Assembly (NCBI RefSeq): GCF_029227915.1
Contig: NC_079881.1
Coordinates: forward strand, 32,463,501 to 32,527,500
Direction: 5' to 3'
Length of the DNA: 64,000 bases
Source of the DNA: Hydractinia symbiolongicarpus
Taxonomy: Eukaryota; Cnidaria; Hydrozoa; Anthoathecata; Hydractiniidae
Position numbers and translations under genes: made by a program. The notes under the pieces were generated by a model, which saw only the letters and a list, made by a program, of their open reading frames with translations, ran no database searches and was not told where the DNA came from. Positions 11,914 through 21,114 of the stretch are shown here, piece by piece; within the stretch, counting starts at the first letter, position 1, and each line of letters starts with the position of its first letter.

Positions 11914-12540
11914 ATTTGCTTGCCACGCTTTAAGAATGGTGGGATTATAGTTATTAACGAAACAGGAATGTGGTGGCCTTTTTCATGTGAATTTCATAGT
12001 CATCTGTTGATGAAATGTTTAAGGCTTCATAATATTGCTCCTCATTTACACCAATCCTTTCAAGTATATCAGAAATAGTTGCATTATTTATAAATTCAGA
12101 CTTGTTCGGATTCAAGTACTCATCTATAAAATTTTTCACTTTCTAAAGGATAGAATTTCTTCTTTCTAGTATTTCAGTTTTTTGAATCATTTCCATATCC
12201 TCTGGCAACGGTTTCGCAACAATAGTTTTTTTCTGAAAAATACTTTCCAAAAGAATAACGACACGAAATGTTTTTATATTTTTGGCAGGATTTTGAATGC
12301 TGATGAATCTGGTATTTCCTTACTAGACAATTCAATTCAGGAAAGTGGATTTAAAATCCATAAAAAAGAGTGTATGTGCGGAGAACCCCTGAACTGGAAT
12401 TCGACTCTCAGCGCATAGTATCAGACTTTGTCACGTGGACCAGTTGGAATCATTATGATTTCTGCAAACAATACTTCAATTCTGTACTGAAAGTGTCGAG
12501 CTAAAAGCACAGGGTTGCTGTTTAGAATTTTTAACTTAAA
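11914..12540 (-). pseudogene. Helitron Rep (HUH nuclease) relic
   Basis: In broken frames the minus strand encodes FQYRIEVLFAEIIM, then RVEFQFRGSPHIHSFLWILN, which contains the RG-SPHIH two-histidine motif of Helitron Rep. After a gap come pieces such as KYKNISCRYSFGKYFS and KPLPEDMEMIQKTEILERR, and then the 61-codon frame 11954-12139. Stops and frameshifts separate every piece, and part of the nuclease between the HUH motif and the next block seems deleted. The pieces line up with the start of the helicase frame at 11913. Confidence 0.7.
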
Positions 12541-13240
12541 TTAGATATAAATTATTCCGTGAGATTCAAATATAATAATAATACTAGTAATATTTGGTAG
12601 TAATACTGTTTGCTGCGTTTTGTGCTTCTTTTCGTAGATTGGACGATTTGGAAATCCAAAAGTTAAAGAAATCACAACCTCGATCCCACGGCCTTCCATT
12701 ACTCTTTCATGAGATACCAAAACGAAAAAAGATTTTGCGTTCCATGTTACGGGGCCCTGGGGTCTGGGTTGCAACATTGATGAAGTTGTTAAATTTTGAA
12801 CGAGCTGTATTTAGTTTCATTGTCTTTATATATTTTGATTTAAACTTATAATATTTTTAAATATTAAGGGAATATTTATATTTTTACGTCAATAATTAGG
12901 TGTAGCTTGAGTAACAATAGATCACCAAATGAAAGCGTTAGGAACGTTTGGAATTTTATTAAACTAACTCTTTGAAATTTTCTTCATATGTTTCGCGCAC
13001 AGTTTACACCAAATCTCAATTACACACGTTCTACCAGATACTTCTCTTGTTCTATAACCTATCACTTTATCGTGGCCCCAACGTATAAATGTCAACAGAT
13101 CTTTTGTTACTCCCTTATTACCCTCCATGCTGCATGAATTTGTCGAAAGCAAATGTTGTTAGCAACTTCACTTCACAATTTCTAATACTAAATATGGAAC
13201 ATCGAAGTACCTGTGTTTTCTGCTTGTCATTTAAACAATA
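12541..13240. other. Left flank of the palindromic element, no gene
   Basis: Nothing coding is convincing. From about 12565 the sequence is repeated at 27866 onwards as the start of the tandem duplication; the second copy lacks 13 bp near 12846-12858. The open frames here (12541-12851) have no recognised domain. Confidence 0.6.
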
Positions 13241-13374
13241 TCGATATTATAATACCCGTATACGTCTGTCTGTCTGTCTGTCACGCAAAATGGAAGCTTG
13301 TTGCGCAAGTAGAGAGAAGCACAGTATAAAAAGGACGGGCGAACCCGTGGATTTTTCCACGGGCTAACGACTAG
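13241..13374 (+). mobile_element. Miniature Helitron, 134 bp
   Basis: It starts TC after an A and ends CTAG before a T, as Helitrons do. A hairpin CCCGTGGATTTTTCCACGGG lies about 10 nt before the CTAG end. The 5' part holds tandem CTGT units. It has no coding capacity, so it is non-autonomous. A related copy lies at 63702-63842, and a duplicate at 28529-28662 arose through the tandem duplication. Confidence 0.8.
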
Positions 13375-14564
13375 TTATTTAAAAAGCCACGCAAATTCCA
13401 ATTCAATTATTCGCATTAATCATTCATGTCAATTAAGGAAGAAAATAAAACTTAAAAATTAATAAAAAATTGAAAAAATAGACAAATTAAATCATGGAGA
13501 AATCCACTGAGGCAGGAGAAAAATGAGAAAGAAGCGTCATTTGAATTTTAATGACGTGGGAAACCCATCCATAAAATTAATAATAATTTAGAACCGAGTT
13601 TTCACGTTGCCTCAAATGTGTAGAGCTTAAAGCGCTGATCAAAATAATTTATAGGATCATATGTTTTCGAGGAACGCCCAAGGAGATTAAAAATTTTTCC
13701 CAAGGAGATTAAAAATTTTGCTGACGTTAGCATAGTCCTTCAAAAGCCAAAAAATTTTTTTTACAAATTTGTATACGTGTTGTCTTTATCGTATAGATCT
13801 TGAAACGCTGATTACGAAATTGTATATTGGGGTTTGAAGGGTTTTGATGACGTCATCAACCCGCCTATTCCGAAACGGACTCGGAAATCCAGGTTTAGGA
13901 AAATTACCCAAATTGGTCCCAGGTGGTCTCTAGTAACCCACGCGGTGAAAAATCATTGACGTGACCGCCTCGTTTCCAAGTTATTTGGGCTCAAAGTTTA
14001 AGGTGTACGGTTATGGCTTCACCTATGTTAATATACTGTTATTTTTGATGTTAACATTATTTTAACAAAAGACTGTTAAATTATAGAACACTTTTATAGG
14101 TGATGTTTTATAGACTTTAGTAAAGAAAATTGTGAATAATATAATCCACTTTGCAAAAGTCACATACAGACACACGGAAGCTCTGTATTATTATAACAGA
14201 CTAGTGGATAAGGCCCGTGGAGAAATTCATTTAGACAGAAGGACAATGGATAAATAGGTTGTTTTACTTGCTTTGCTCTCCGCCGTGTATATACAATTAA
14301 AATTAGCGAAATTTACTTGCCTGAGATTTACTTGCCTGTAATGCGTAGAGATTAAAACGCCGATTAAAATAATGTATAGAATCATATCCTTTCGACGAAC
14401 GTATCAGGAGATGTAAGGGTTTTAAATTTTTGCTGACGTCCGTAAGGACCTGCCAAAATACAAAGAAAAGAACTTATTTAGGAACTTTGTTTCCGCGTTC
14501 CCTTTGTCGTATAGATCTTGAAACGCTGTTCAAGAAAATGTATAGGATCATGTAAATTTGACAA
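13375..14564. repeat. Diverged direct repeat, period about 720 bp, interrupted by the element
   Basis: Segments near 13617-13735 and 13788-13826 recur, diverged, at 14340-14443 and 14507-14543, a shift of about 720 bp. The second unit is cut by the palindromic element, and its remainder continues after the element (44211-44450 matches 13826-14040 in the same direction). A perfect 16-bp palindrome TTGATGACGTCATCAA, which contains a CRE-like TGACGTCA, lies at 13844-13859. Confidence 0.7.
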
Positions 14565-14569
14565 ACGGT
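14565..14569. other. Target-site duplication, left side, copy 1
   Basis: ACGGT directly precedes the terminal inverted repeat AGAGATAGG. The same 5 bp follow the right terminus at 44206-44210. Five bp lies within the stagger expected of retroviral-type integrases; classical Polintons usually give 6 bp. Confidence 0.7.
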
Positions 14570-14704
14570 AGAGATAGGAAAATGCCGATGTTAGGACAGA
14601 CCCCGTTGGCACTTTACCATTCCACGTCAAATTATAGGCCATCCACGTCAAATCAACGATAGAAGAGTCTATAAAATCCGTTAGCACCTACGAATGTCCG
14701 GATC

Positions 14705-14762
14705 CGCCCCAACCCCCCAACCCCCGCCGTGTCCCCTCCCCATGGGTCCCCCTCCCCACCCT
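14705..14762 (-). other. Subterminal G-rich tract (G-quadruplex potential)
   Basis: The minus strand carries at least six runs of four or more G separated by short spacers, between the tip of the arm and the end of polB. The tract recurs at 29993-30050 and, inverted, at 44014-44071. The same terminus also holds CCACGTCAAAT twice (near 14622 and 14650). Confidence 0.6.
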
Positions 14763-14790
14763 CATCTGTCGTGCCTTATAATTTATAGTG

Positions 14791-17700
14791 TTATGTGTGT
14801 CTATAATGTCCTCTCGCCAGTGTGGTAATACCATCTTCCAAAATTATGCGTTTATCATCATCGGCATTGAGCGCCAGTTTGTTTGTTTTCACCGTGTGAA
14901 CATCATGCTTAATCGATCGAAAGGTCATTTGGGTTCTGTAAATGTTCTCACCCTCAAACAGGCATCTCTTATAATCATCGAAACCTATGGTCTCCCTTAC
15001 CACGCATTTCTTCACCCCCTTACATCTCTTACCCTCCCTACCACATAGCTGTTTGTATGCGTATGTCTTAGCTCTTAGGGCGATGAACTCAGTCATCACC
15101 TTACCACCCAACTCGTCCTTCATTAGCCCAATGATCTTTTTATTCAAACCTAATGGTAGAGGTCTACCATCTTCCTTATCATACCCAGATGTGTCAAATC
15201 TCGCAGACACATCGTTCGCGATATCTTTGTAGAAGTCGTCTGTTTTTATGTGGTAAACGAATGAATCCGTATCCATGTAGCAAAGCTTCACATCATCACC
15301 ATATTTCGGTCTCATGTAATCATGGTGGAACTCATACATAACCATCTTGGATAGATGGAGGATTGTGGGGCCGAGGTAGATCGGTTTGTTCATCTTGATC
15401 TTGATCTTGGACATCTCTATCCCCATCAGTGTTTCCGAGAAACGGATTGCACCCCTGAAGTTTGGCTTCATCACCATTTTCTCATAATTCTTTTGGTTGG
15501 TGGCCAAACGTATATCCTTCTGTCTTCGTTGATTCTCCATTGTCTTACCAAAGACGGAATTGTTCATCAGCTTGAAGAAATCCTTTTCAAAGTCATTCTT
15601 TGACTCCGTGCGCAGCTGTGTATTGAAGTCGATGTATGGTTTCAACCATGCGCTCTGATCAAACCTCAGTACCCTATGAACCTTATCCAGAACAAGACCG
15701 TGATTCAAAGCTGGAGCAAGCGCACGGATATGAATCACATAGTTCCTCTTGTCCGAAAGACACGGTGTCAGCTTCTCAACACCATTGATAACCTTCCTCT
15801 CAGGCATGAAAGGAAGATCGTTATGTGCGTCATGAAGATTATGTGGATATCTAACATCAACCTCAAGCATGTACCCCTTTTCACCGTTTTCCACAGCCAA
15901 CTCTGAAATGAGTTCGGGTGTAAATTTACCGGAATCATCCCACTCAAACCCCCCGGTGGGCATCTTCTGTATCATAGCCCATCCATACAGATTGTTAGCA
16001 TCAAGATACTGTAGATAGGTTGTATCTTCCGAAGTATTATACATATCACCCATATATGGATTATTTGCCTTCGCGTGTCTGTGAACGGCCTGACAGAGAC
16101 CGCCCCTAATACCCATCTCCACAAACAGTAACATATCCATATCTGACAACAAATCCAGCTTAACATCTGTCTTTTTCAGGCATGCCTGCCAAGCTAATCC
16201 GGGGGCCGTGTAAAAATGAGCGGGATCTAGTTTATAGTTTTTCAAACATGTCTCTCTGAATGTCTCAAACACATCACTCAGAAGCAGAACATCCGTCTTG
16301 AGATAGATATCATGATAAACGCCCATATTTTCAACTTTCATGTCCTTCCACACCTTCTGGGCATGCGCATAATCAGCATCGCTGATACCATTCATGTTCA
16401 ACTTGCTATAAAAGTCATCTTTCGAAGGAAGCCTGGTTTCATTAAACCTATCGAATGAATCAACATACTCATATGGGTATACACCCTTCCTTCTCATTAT
16501 GTTGAATTGCTCATCATTGAAGAATTTTCTAAGGTTTTTACACTGATCATCGGATAGATTGTCAGCCAAGGAACCTAATCCTCTTGACATAAATCTAAAT
16601 GAATCGATGAATCTCAGCTTTATCTTTTTGTCTTTGGTCTCACCATTTTTGTTGGTGTATTCACCAACCTTAACATCGGTAGAGAAAGAGATATATTTCT
16701 CTTTATTTTCAGCGATTACACTCATACCACCTTCTCCATACTTCTTCGCAAGCTCTTTGATAAATAGATGCGCATCATATCCGCTCAGATTATGGAAGAC
16801 AACCGGAATATAATTAGGCACCTTGTAACGGAGATTACATCCCATGTGTGCCGATCCACGAAACTTTCCGGTAAAATGACAGTGATCCCTGACCTTGATG
16901 TCATCATCACCAAATTCTCTCATACAGATGTGGCAGTTGGTGGAATTTTCATATCCATCAAGTTCTTCATCGGTTAGATCTTGCATACCAAGTTGTGGAA
17001 ACATGTTGTATAACCTTTTCGCCTCGGAAACCACATGATCCACAAAGCGCGGAACACAGTCATCACCACGGTAAAGCTTCAGAGGGTCCAAAACTTCACC
17101 ATGAGCATATTTACTATAACAACAGAATCCGGTGGGGATATGTTTACCAACTTTCTCGGTGGACGATCCACACTCTATCTCTTCAGGTTTTGTAAAAGCT
17201 TCAAAATCGGCATACATGATGAATGGGGCTTTGAGCTGGTACTGACCGTGGGTGAAGGTTAAGGTGCTACCCTCCTTAGGGAGTTGAATATTAACGGCAT
17301 CGTTATTCTTACAATACTCAAAGTGCTCATCCCTTTTCCGTTCGCTTGGAAAACCAGAGAGACAATTCAAGCAATAATGCTCTTTATGTTCATGCTTTGA
17401 GTTGGCCTTGCTTAGGACACCACTCAGGTTCTTAACAGCGATATAATGCCTCTTATCCCCTTCACACAGTAAAAACAAAACAACCGTCTCATCCCGGTCA
17501 AGATGCTTCGACTTTCGACACATATAGACACCCTCTATGTCATCTTTTGTCAAAACATGCACGGCGATATCAGGGTTCCTTCTCTCAAACAAATCTATCT
17601 TGTTTAGAGCCATTGGGAAAGTTAGACCACCCCAATTGCACTTGTCTTCAAACTTCTTAAGGTTTGAGATTCGTTCAGGATGATTATCAATCTTATCATG

Positions 17701-18852
17701 ATTGAGAGCAGCGATAACGGCCCATTTGAAGCATTCTTCATCCTCGTTATGTGGGTTAATCACAGATCGCTTTCCACTGAAATTCTTGGGTAGCGGTAAG
17801 TAAGAACTACCTCTCGTTAATTTTAGCTTATGAAAGTCCACATGCATATGCAAGATTTTATCGATTGTGAACCCACTGGCGGGTAGAGCAGGGTTTTCAA
17901 TCTGCTCGATTATCTTATTACGGATCCGATCAAAAACATTAGAAATGTCATCGTTAGAATGTAATACCTCCATATAGCTATTGAACGCTTTGTCAACATA
18001 TACACGTGGGGCATCGGTCGAGCCGGTGTCCTCCTTTACCCATTTCACCCACAGTGTAGCCTGAGTCTTCAGCGACTTCTTCTGCCTGAGCACTTCCTTC
18101 ATCAACCTCTTAACGATAGGCTTAAGCTGTTTGAGAAAGACCTTGACATTCCTCTTCTTACCATCCGAGTTTATCTTGAAACGTTTGTATGAACGGTCAA
18201 ACGCCTCCTCAATGGGGGTATAGGGGTTTTCCTCTTTCACCTCTTCCACCTCTTTCACCTCTTCCTCTCCACTGCCCTTTTTATACAAACCCATGATCTT
18301 ATCCTTCATGGTTTTGAAAGCTTTTGTTGTTTTATCCTTAATAGCCTTAGGTACATGTTTCGTCAACCAGTCTCTCCATTCAATCAACTTGCTTTTCACT
18401 ATAGGTCTGGTTTTAGCCATTTCTTCCTGCTCAAAAATATCCATGTCAGAGCCAGATCTAAATGGTCTAGGTCTCGGTCTCGGTGTTGGTATGGGTATAG
18501 ATCCATCGGATCCTAGAAAACTCCCCAGAGATTTGATTGATGTAGGTGGTACATGTATGGCGGGTCTAGATGTTGGTAAAGGGCTGTAGAGTCTAGGCGG
18601 TCCGGTGTATCTAGGTGCCGGTATCGGTCTCGACACCGGTCTAGGTGCCGGTCTCGGTCGCGGTCTCGGTCTAGGTCTCGACACCGGTACGGGTCTCGAG
18701 GGTCTCGGCATGAGTACCGGTCTAACCGGTGCTGAAACGGTAGTTGGTCCCAATAATTCGATAATCTCGGCCTTTCTGAGCTTTGCGTAGCCATGTAGGC
18801 CGCGTTCCTTAGCGAGTTTTCTTAATTCAGCAAAGGTATTTCTCGAAGTCAT
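14791..18852 (-). CDS. polB: Protein-primed-type family B DNA polymerase with N-terminal SAP motif
   Basis: This intact 1353-codon gene encodes the element's replicative polymerase. Residues 7-34 form a SAP/Rho-N-like helix pair (LRKLAKERGLHGYAKLRKAE). Residues 43-130 are Pro/Arg-rich. A C2H2-like finger lies at 494-514 (CLNC...HFEYC). Exonuclease motifs are YADFEAF (549-553 area), FHNLSGYDAH (687-695) and the YHDIYLKTD segment (846-854). An endonuclease-VII-like zinc module sits between them (CHIC at 640-643, RDHCHFTGKFRG, AHMGCN to 673). Polymerase motifs are LDANNLYGWAM (950-960), KLMNNSVFGKT (1094-1104) and YMDTDSF (1192-1198). All catalytic aspartates are present. It is transcribed towards the tip of the arm and diverges from the SAP-RING gene. 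It differs by one residue (Asn/His near 1119) from the copy at 30079. Confidence 0.93.
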   Translation of the reverse strand: MTSRNTFAELRKLAKERGLHGYAKLRKAEIIELLGPTTVSAPVRPVLMPRPSRPVPVSRPRPRPRPRPAPRPVSRPIPAPRYTGPPRLYSPLPTSRPAIHVPPTSIKSLGSFLGSDGSIPIPTPRPRPRPFRSGSDMDIFEQEEMAKTRPIVKSKLIEWRDWLTKHVPKAIKDKTTKAFKTMKDKIMGLYKKGSGEEEVKEVEEVKEENPYTPIEEAFDRSYKRFKINSDGKKRNVKVFLKQLKPIVKRLMKEVLRQKKSLKTQATLWVKWVKEDTGSTDAPRVYVDKAFNSYMEVLHSNDDISNVFDRIRNKIIEQIENPALPASGFTIDKILHMHVDFHKLKLTRGSSYLPLPKNFSGKRSVINPHNEDEECFKWAVIAALNHDKIDNHPERISNLKKFEDKCNWGGLTFPMALNKIDLFERRNPDIAVHVLTKDDIEGVYMCRKSKHLDRDETVVLFLLCEGDKRHYIAVKNLSGVLSKANSKHEHKEHYCLNCLSGFPSERKRDEHFEYCKNNDAVNIQLPKEGSTLTFTHGQYQLKAPFIMYADFEAFTKPEEIECGSSTEKVGKHIPTGFCCYSKYAHGEVLDPLKLYRGDDCVPRFVDHVVSEAKRLYNMFPQLGMQDLTDEELDGYENSTNCHICMREFGDDDIKVRDHCHFTGKFRGSAHMGCNLRYKVPNYIPVVFHNLSGYDAHLFIKELAKKYGEGGMSVIAENKEKYISFSTDVKVGEYTNKNGETKDKKIKLRFIDSFRFMSRGLGSLADNLSDDQCKNLRKFFNDEQFNIMRRKGVYPYEYVDSFDRFNETRLPSKDDFYSKLNMNGISDADYAHAQKVWKDMKVENMGVYHDIYLKTDVLLLSDVFETFRETCLKNYKLDPAHFYTAPGLAWQACLKKTDVKLDLLSDMDMLLFVEMGIRGGLCQAVHRHAKANNPYMGDMYNTSEDTTYLQYLDANNLYGWAMIQKMPTGGFEWDDSGKFTPELISELAVENGEKGYMLEVDVRYPHNLHDAHNDLPFMPERKVINGVEKLTPCLSDKRNYVIHIRALAPALNHGLVLDKVHRVLRFDQSAWLKPYIDFNTQLRTESKNDFEKDFFKLMNNSVFGKTMENQRRQKDIRLATNQKNYEKMVMKPNFRGAIRFSETLMGIEMSKIKIKMNKPIYLGPTILHLSKMVMYEFHHDYMRPKYGDDVKLCYMDTDSFVYHIKTDDFYKDIANDVSARFDTSGYDKEDGRPLPLGLNKKIIGLMKDELGGKVMTEFIALRAKTYAYKQLCGREGKRCKGVKKCVVRETIGFDDYKRCLFEGENIYRTQMTFRSIKHDVHTVKTNKLALNADDDKRIILEDGITTLARGHYRHT

Positions 18853-19166
18853 GCTTGCGTATGATATACGAATACAGAATCTTTAACCCTTTTTTTAAAA
18901 AAAATCGTAAACCGTGTCGGAGGGTCATGAGTGTCCTAGTTTGTGGTTGCCACACCGTGCTAAAATTGTAGTAAAACACGCTAAAACACACAGAGTGCCG
19001 ATCCACCGTGGGTGAGTATCCATCGACACCACGGGATTTTTTGTTACCCGCCCGAGTAACAAAGGCCAGGAATTCGCGGAGATATCCATGGCGTGCTAAT
19101 CGCCAACCTCAAATACGATCTATAAAATCGGGTTAAAGATTCTGTATTCGTATATCATATCCAACC
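18853..19166. promoter_or_regulatory. Divergent promoter region between polB and SAP-RING
   Basis: Both start codons are preceded by the same block, TTAAAGATTCTGTATTCGTA followed by TATCATA: at 19134-19160 for the RING gene and, on the minus strand, at about 18859-18888 for polB. A TATAAAA box lies near 19121. Upstream of it, GATATCCATGGCGTGC and CCTCAAATACGATC recur before the second RING gene (21430-21475). A hairpin (19040-19063) sits in the middle. These look like shared control elements. Confidence 0.6.
19040..19063. repeat. Element-specific hairpin, TTTGTTAC / GTAACAAA
   Basis: The 8-bp stem is extended by a further CG/CG pair after one mismatch, with a C-rich loop. The same hairpin occurs at 19900-19923, 21396-21419, 22280-22303, 23776-23799 and 24636-24659, and 15288 bp further on in the second copy. 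It is found only in spaces between element genes. Confidence 0.8.
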
Positions 19167-19883
19167 ATGTCTTCACCGATCGTACGCGCCCTCACCTACA
19201 GCAGAGAATATATTGATGACTTTAGTCTTTTCACGCTCCCTGATTTAAGAGCCAGAGCGAGGTACCTTGGCCTACATGGATACTCGCGGCTCAGAAGGGC
19301 TGAGCTTATCAGATTATTATTATCGATTGATCTATCGCATTATTCCCGCCGGATAGCAATCGAGAGTGTTCCGACACCTAGACCGACACCACCCACCTAC
19401 AGTAGAGAATATATTGATGACTTTAGTCTTTTCACGGTCCGTGATTTACGAAACCGAGCGGGTTTCCTCGGCGCATCTAGATACTCGCATCTAAGAAGGG
19501 ACGAGCTTATCCAATTATTATTATCAATAGATCATACTCATTATAATGAGCCCGGACCCACCAGACCACCTCCATTTCAACAACCGGCACCTGGATCGGT
19601 ACCAGCACAGCTTGACATTGATGAAGATGAGGACGATGATGAGAAGAGGACGACGAGGACAAGAGCGCTGATTGATCGTGATTTTTTTAGTGATGACGAT
19701 GATGACCTAGATGAATATGATAGATGTATCATTTGTCTTTCTAAAAGAAAGAGCGCAACCTTTGTTCATGATAGAACGGGACATTGCTGCTGCTGTTTAT
19801 CGTGCGCATATAAATTGGAAAAGGGGGAAGATAATTGTCCCGTGTGTCGAGCGCCAATAGATTTTGTCATTAGACAATATTGA
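19167..19883 (+). CDS. Double-SAP, MDM2-like RING protein
   Basis: The 238-residue product has two related SAP-like repeats, each starting with YSREYIDDFSLFT (residues 11-54 and 78-121; RARYLGLHGYSRLRRAEL and its partner). An acidic linker follows (150-159, 175-184), then a C-terminal RING: CIIC at 187-190, HDRTGHCC around 201-208, C210, C213, CPVC at 224-227, ending IDFVIRQY. The spacing, the T-G-H turn and the extreme C-terminal position resemble the MDM2/MDMX RING, whose last residues help dimerise the domain. By family it should be a ubiquitin ligase, and the SAP repeats may bring it to DNA; both are inference. The gene is divergent from polB and convergent with the integrase. Confidence 0.85.
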   Translation: MSSPIVRALTYSREYIDDFSLFTLPDLRARARYLGLHGYSRLRRAELIRLLLSIDLSHYSRRIAIESVPTPRPTPPTYSREYIDDFSLFTVRDLRNRAGFLGASRYSHLRRDELIQLLLSIDHTHYNEPGPTRPPPFQQPAPGSVPAQLDIDEDEDDDEKRTTRTRALIDRDFFSDDDDDLDEYDRCIICLSKRKSATFVHDRTGHCCCCLSCAYKLEKGEDNCPVCRAPIDFVIRQY

Positions 19884-20041
19884 ACATGAATTCCCGATAT
19901 TTGTTACCCGCCCGAGTAACAAAAATCCTGAGGTGTCGATCGTCCTCCAAGACTGAGCCATAGCGGCCATATCTGCTGACCACCCTGCGCGATCCCCAGC
20001 ATCATCTTTACCAGAAACAGGTAAAGATATCGCCCCCTTTT
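19884..20041. terminator. Convergent 3' region with two hairpins
   Basis: This 158-bp space separates the ends of the SAP-RING and integrase genes. It holds the TTTGTTAC hairpin (19900-19923) and a perfect 9-bp hairpin, ATCTTTACC-AGAAACA-GGTAAAGAT (20004-20028). A role in 3'-end formation for both transcripts is plausible but not shown. Confidence 0.5.
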
Positions 20042-21019
20042 TCACCAACCTTGCACATAATCAGGAGGTAATTCTGTATCTTCAGGTATTAACATCAATT
20101 CCTCTTTTACAAAAGCCCGTCCGGGTCCGTCTTGAACATAGTACATTACACGGTTACCAGGTTGCGCTATTACCTCACGCAATCTATATGTGTTTTTCGA
20201 CCATATTCTATCGGTTGCCCGTCTCCGCCCATCATCATGCTCTTCACCAGGTTGTAGTAGATATCTATACAGGCCATCTTTTGGTAATTCTACTTCAGGT
20301 GGATAATTCTCTTGATTAACCAGAGGCACCTCTTTCATTATAATAGCATCTTTTGGTTTCATACCAATCATCTGCGTCTTTGTATCGTTTAGCCTATCAA
20401 TCAGTTTATACAGATGCTTAACCCATGTAGATGATACCTTTTCAGAATCATTCAGTTCTTGAGCATCTTGTATTTTGAATAAATTTTCCGCAAGTATCTT
20501 GTTCAACGCCTCAACAAAAGCTGTGTGCGTATGCTTATATTTTGTAGTCGCCCTTTTAATTTCAACCTTATGCTTCTCCAACAGCTTTGTCACATCTGCT
20601 TTGAATTCTGAACCGTTATCACATTGGAAAGTTTTTGGATAAGTTAATGGTCCGGCCTTGTAGATGTCTTCAATCATAGCGGCAACCTCTTTGGCTTTCT
20701 TAGTCCTCAAAGGTCGGGCTACCTTGTATCTGGAAGCAGCATCGATTCCCGACAAAATGTACTTATATTTATTACCATACAGTATGTCACCGGGCATGTA
20801 CAATAAATCGAATTGATGTAAATCATTAGGGGTGGTAACTTCATAATGTGGTCTTTCAACATGTTTTGGGGCGGGTAAATGTACTTGCCAAAATGCTTGT
20901 TTTGATAGCCACTTCTTAATCTCCTTTGGTTTGAAGCCGAATCCTCTTAAATTCTGAACAGCCTTTTGTCCTTTCCATAAATTTTGAGGTTGATAGTAAG
21001 TCTCTTGAAGTTTTGACAT
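20042..21019 (-). CDS. Retroviral-type DDE integrase
   Basis: The 325-residue protein has the rve catalytic core: D71 in HQFDLLYMPGD, D134 in FQCDNGSEF and E170 in HTAFVEALNK, giving a D-D-35-E spacing. GIDAASRYKVARPL between the first two is the usual core strand and helix. The C-terminal part (about 265-325) is beta-rich and ends FVKEELMLIPED, like the DNA-binding or chromo-like tails of Polinton and Ty3-type integrases. An HHCC zinc finger is not evident in the first 60 residues. It would insert the element and produce the 5-bp duplication. The ATG is preceded by an A-rich leader, and the gene diverges from the small SAP gene. Confidence 0.93.
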   Translation of the reverse strand: MSKLQETYYQPQNLWKGQKAVQNLRGFGFKPKEIKKWLSKQAFWQVHLPAPKHVERPHYEVTTPNDLHQFDLLYMPGDILYGNKYKYILSGIDAASRYKVARPLRTKKAKEVAAMIEDIYKAGPLTYPKTFQCDNGSEFKADVTKLLEKHKVEIKRATTKYKHTHTAFVEALNKILAENLFKIQDAQELNDSEKVSSTWVKHLYKLIDRLNDTKTQMIGMKPKDAIIMKEVPLVNQENYPPEVELPKDGLYRYLLQPGEEHDDGRRRATDRIWSKNTYRLREVIAQPGNRVMYYVQDGPGRAFVKEELMLIPEDTELPPDYVQGW

Positions 21020-21114
21020 GTTTTATTTATGCACACCTTTATTTATCTCCTTTTTGTTATGATGTGGTACGATAAAAGTGCTTAAAGTTTTCATATGTAT
21101 ATGTATATGCGTAT
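21020..21114. promoter_or_regulatory. Divergent promoter region between integrase and small SAP gene
   Basis: This space of under 100 bp separates two start codons on opposite strands. It is AT-rich, with an alternating ATATGTATATGTATATGCG stretch next to the SAP start and an AATAAA-containing A-rich leader next to the integrase start. It does not contain the TTAAAGATTCTG block seen before polB and the RING genes, so these two genes may be controlled differently. Confidence 0.45.

Larger units (their letters stand above)
7163..12540 (-). mobile_element. Decayed Helentron-type Helitron
   Basis: From high to low coordinates there is a Rep (HUH) relic, a Pif1-family helicase, an apurinic-like endonuclease domain fused to its C-terminus, and an RPA-like single-strand DNA binding protein. 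The helicase-endonuclease fusion is the hallmark of Helentron/Helitron2 elements, which move by rolling-circle replication. Frameshifts and stops break Rep, the endonuclease and the RPA gene. The 5' end is lost at the border with the repeat starting near 12565, and I see no certain 3' end. Confidence 0.8.

Noticed and set aside
12594-12851. Plus-strand 85-codon frame and its duplicate at 27895
   Set aside because: No domain. It lies in duplicated flanking repeat DNA, so its presence twice is due to the duplication and not to selection.
13241-13374. CRISPR-like or satellite array from the CTGT repeats
   Set aside because: The TC start, 3' hairpin and CTAG end identify a miniature Helitron, and there is no array of spacers.
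18513-18794. Open frames antisense to, or out of frame with, the Pro/Arg linker of polB (also the Gly/Leu-rich one on the other strand)
   Set aside because: They are shadows of the low-complexity RPRPRP-type coding repeat; the polB frame with its SAP motif explains the sequence.
19797-20048. 83-codon minus-strand frame starting at a GTG that overlaps the integrase stop
   Set aside because: It runs through both hairpins into the antisense of the RING gene. All copies are near-identical, so conservation cannot support it.
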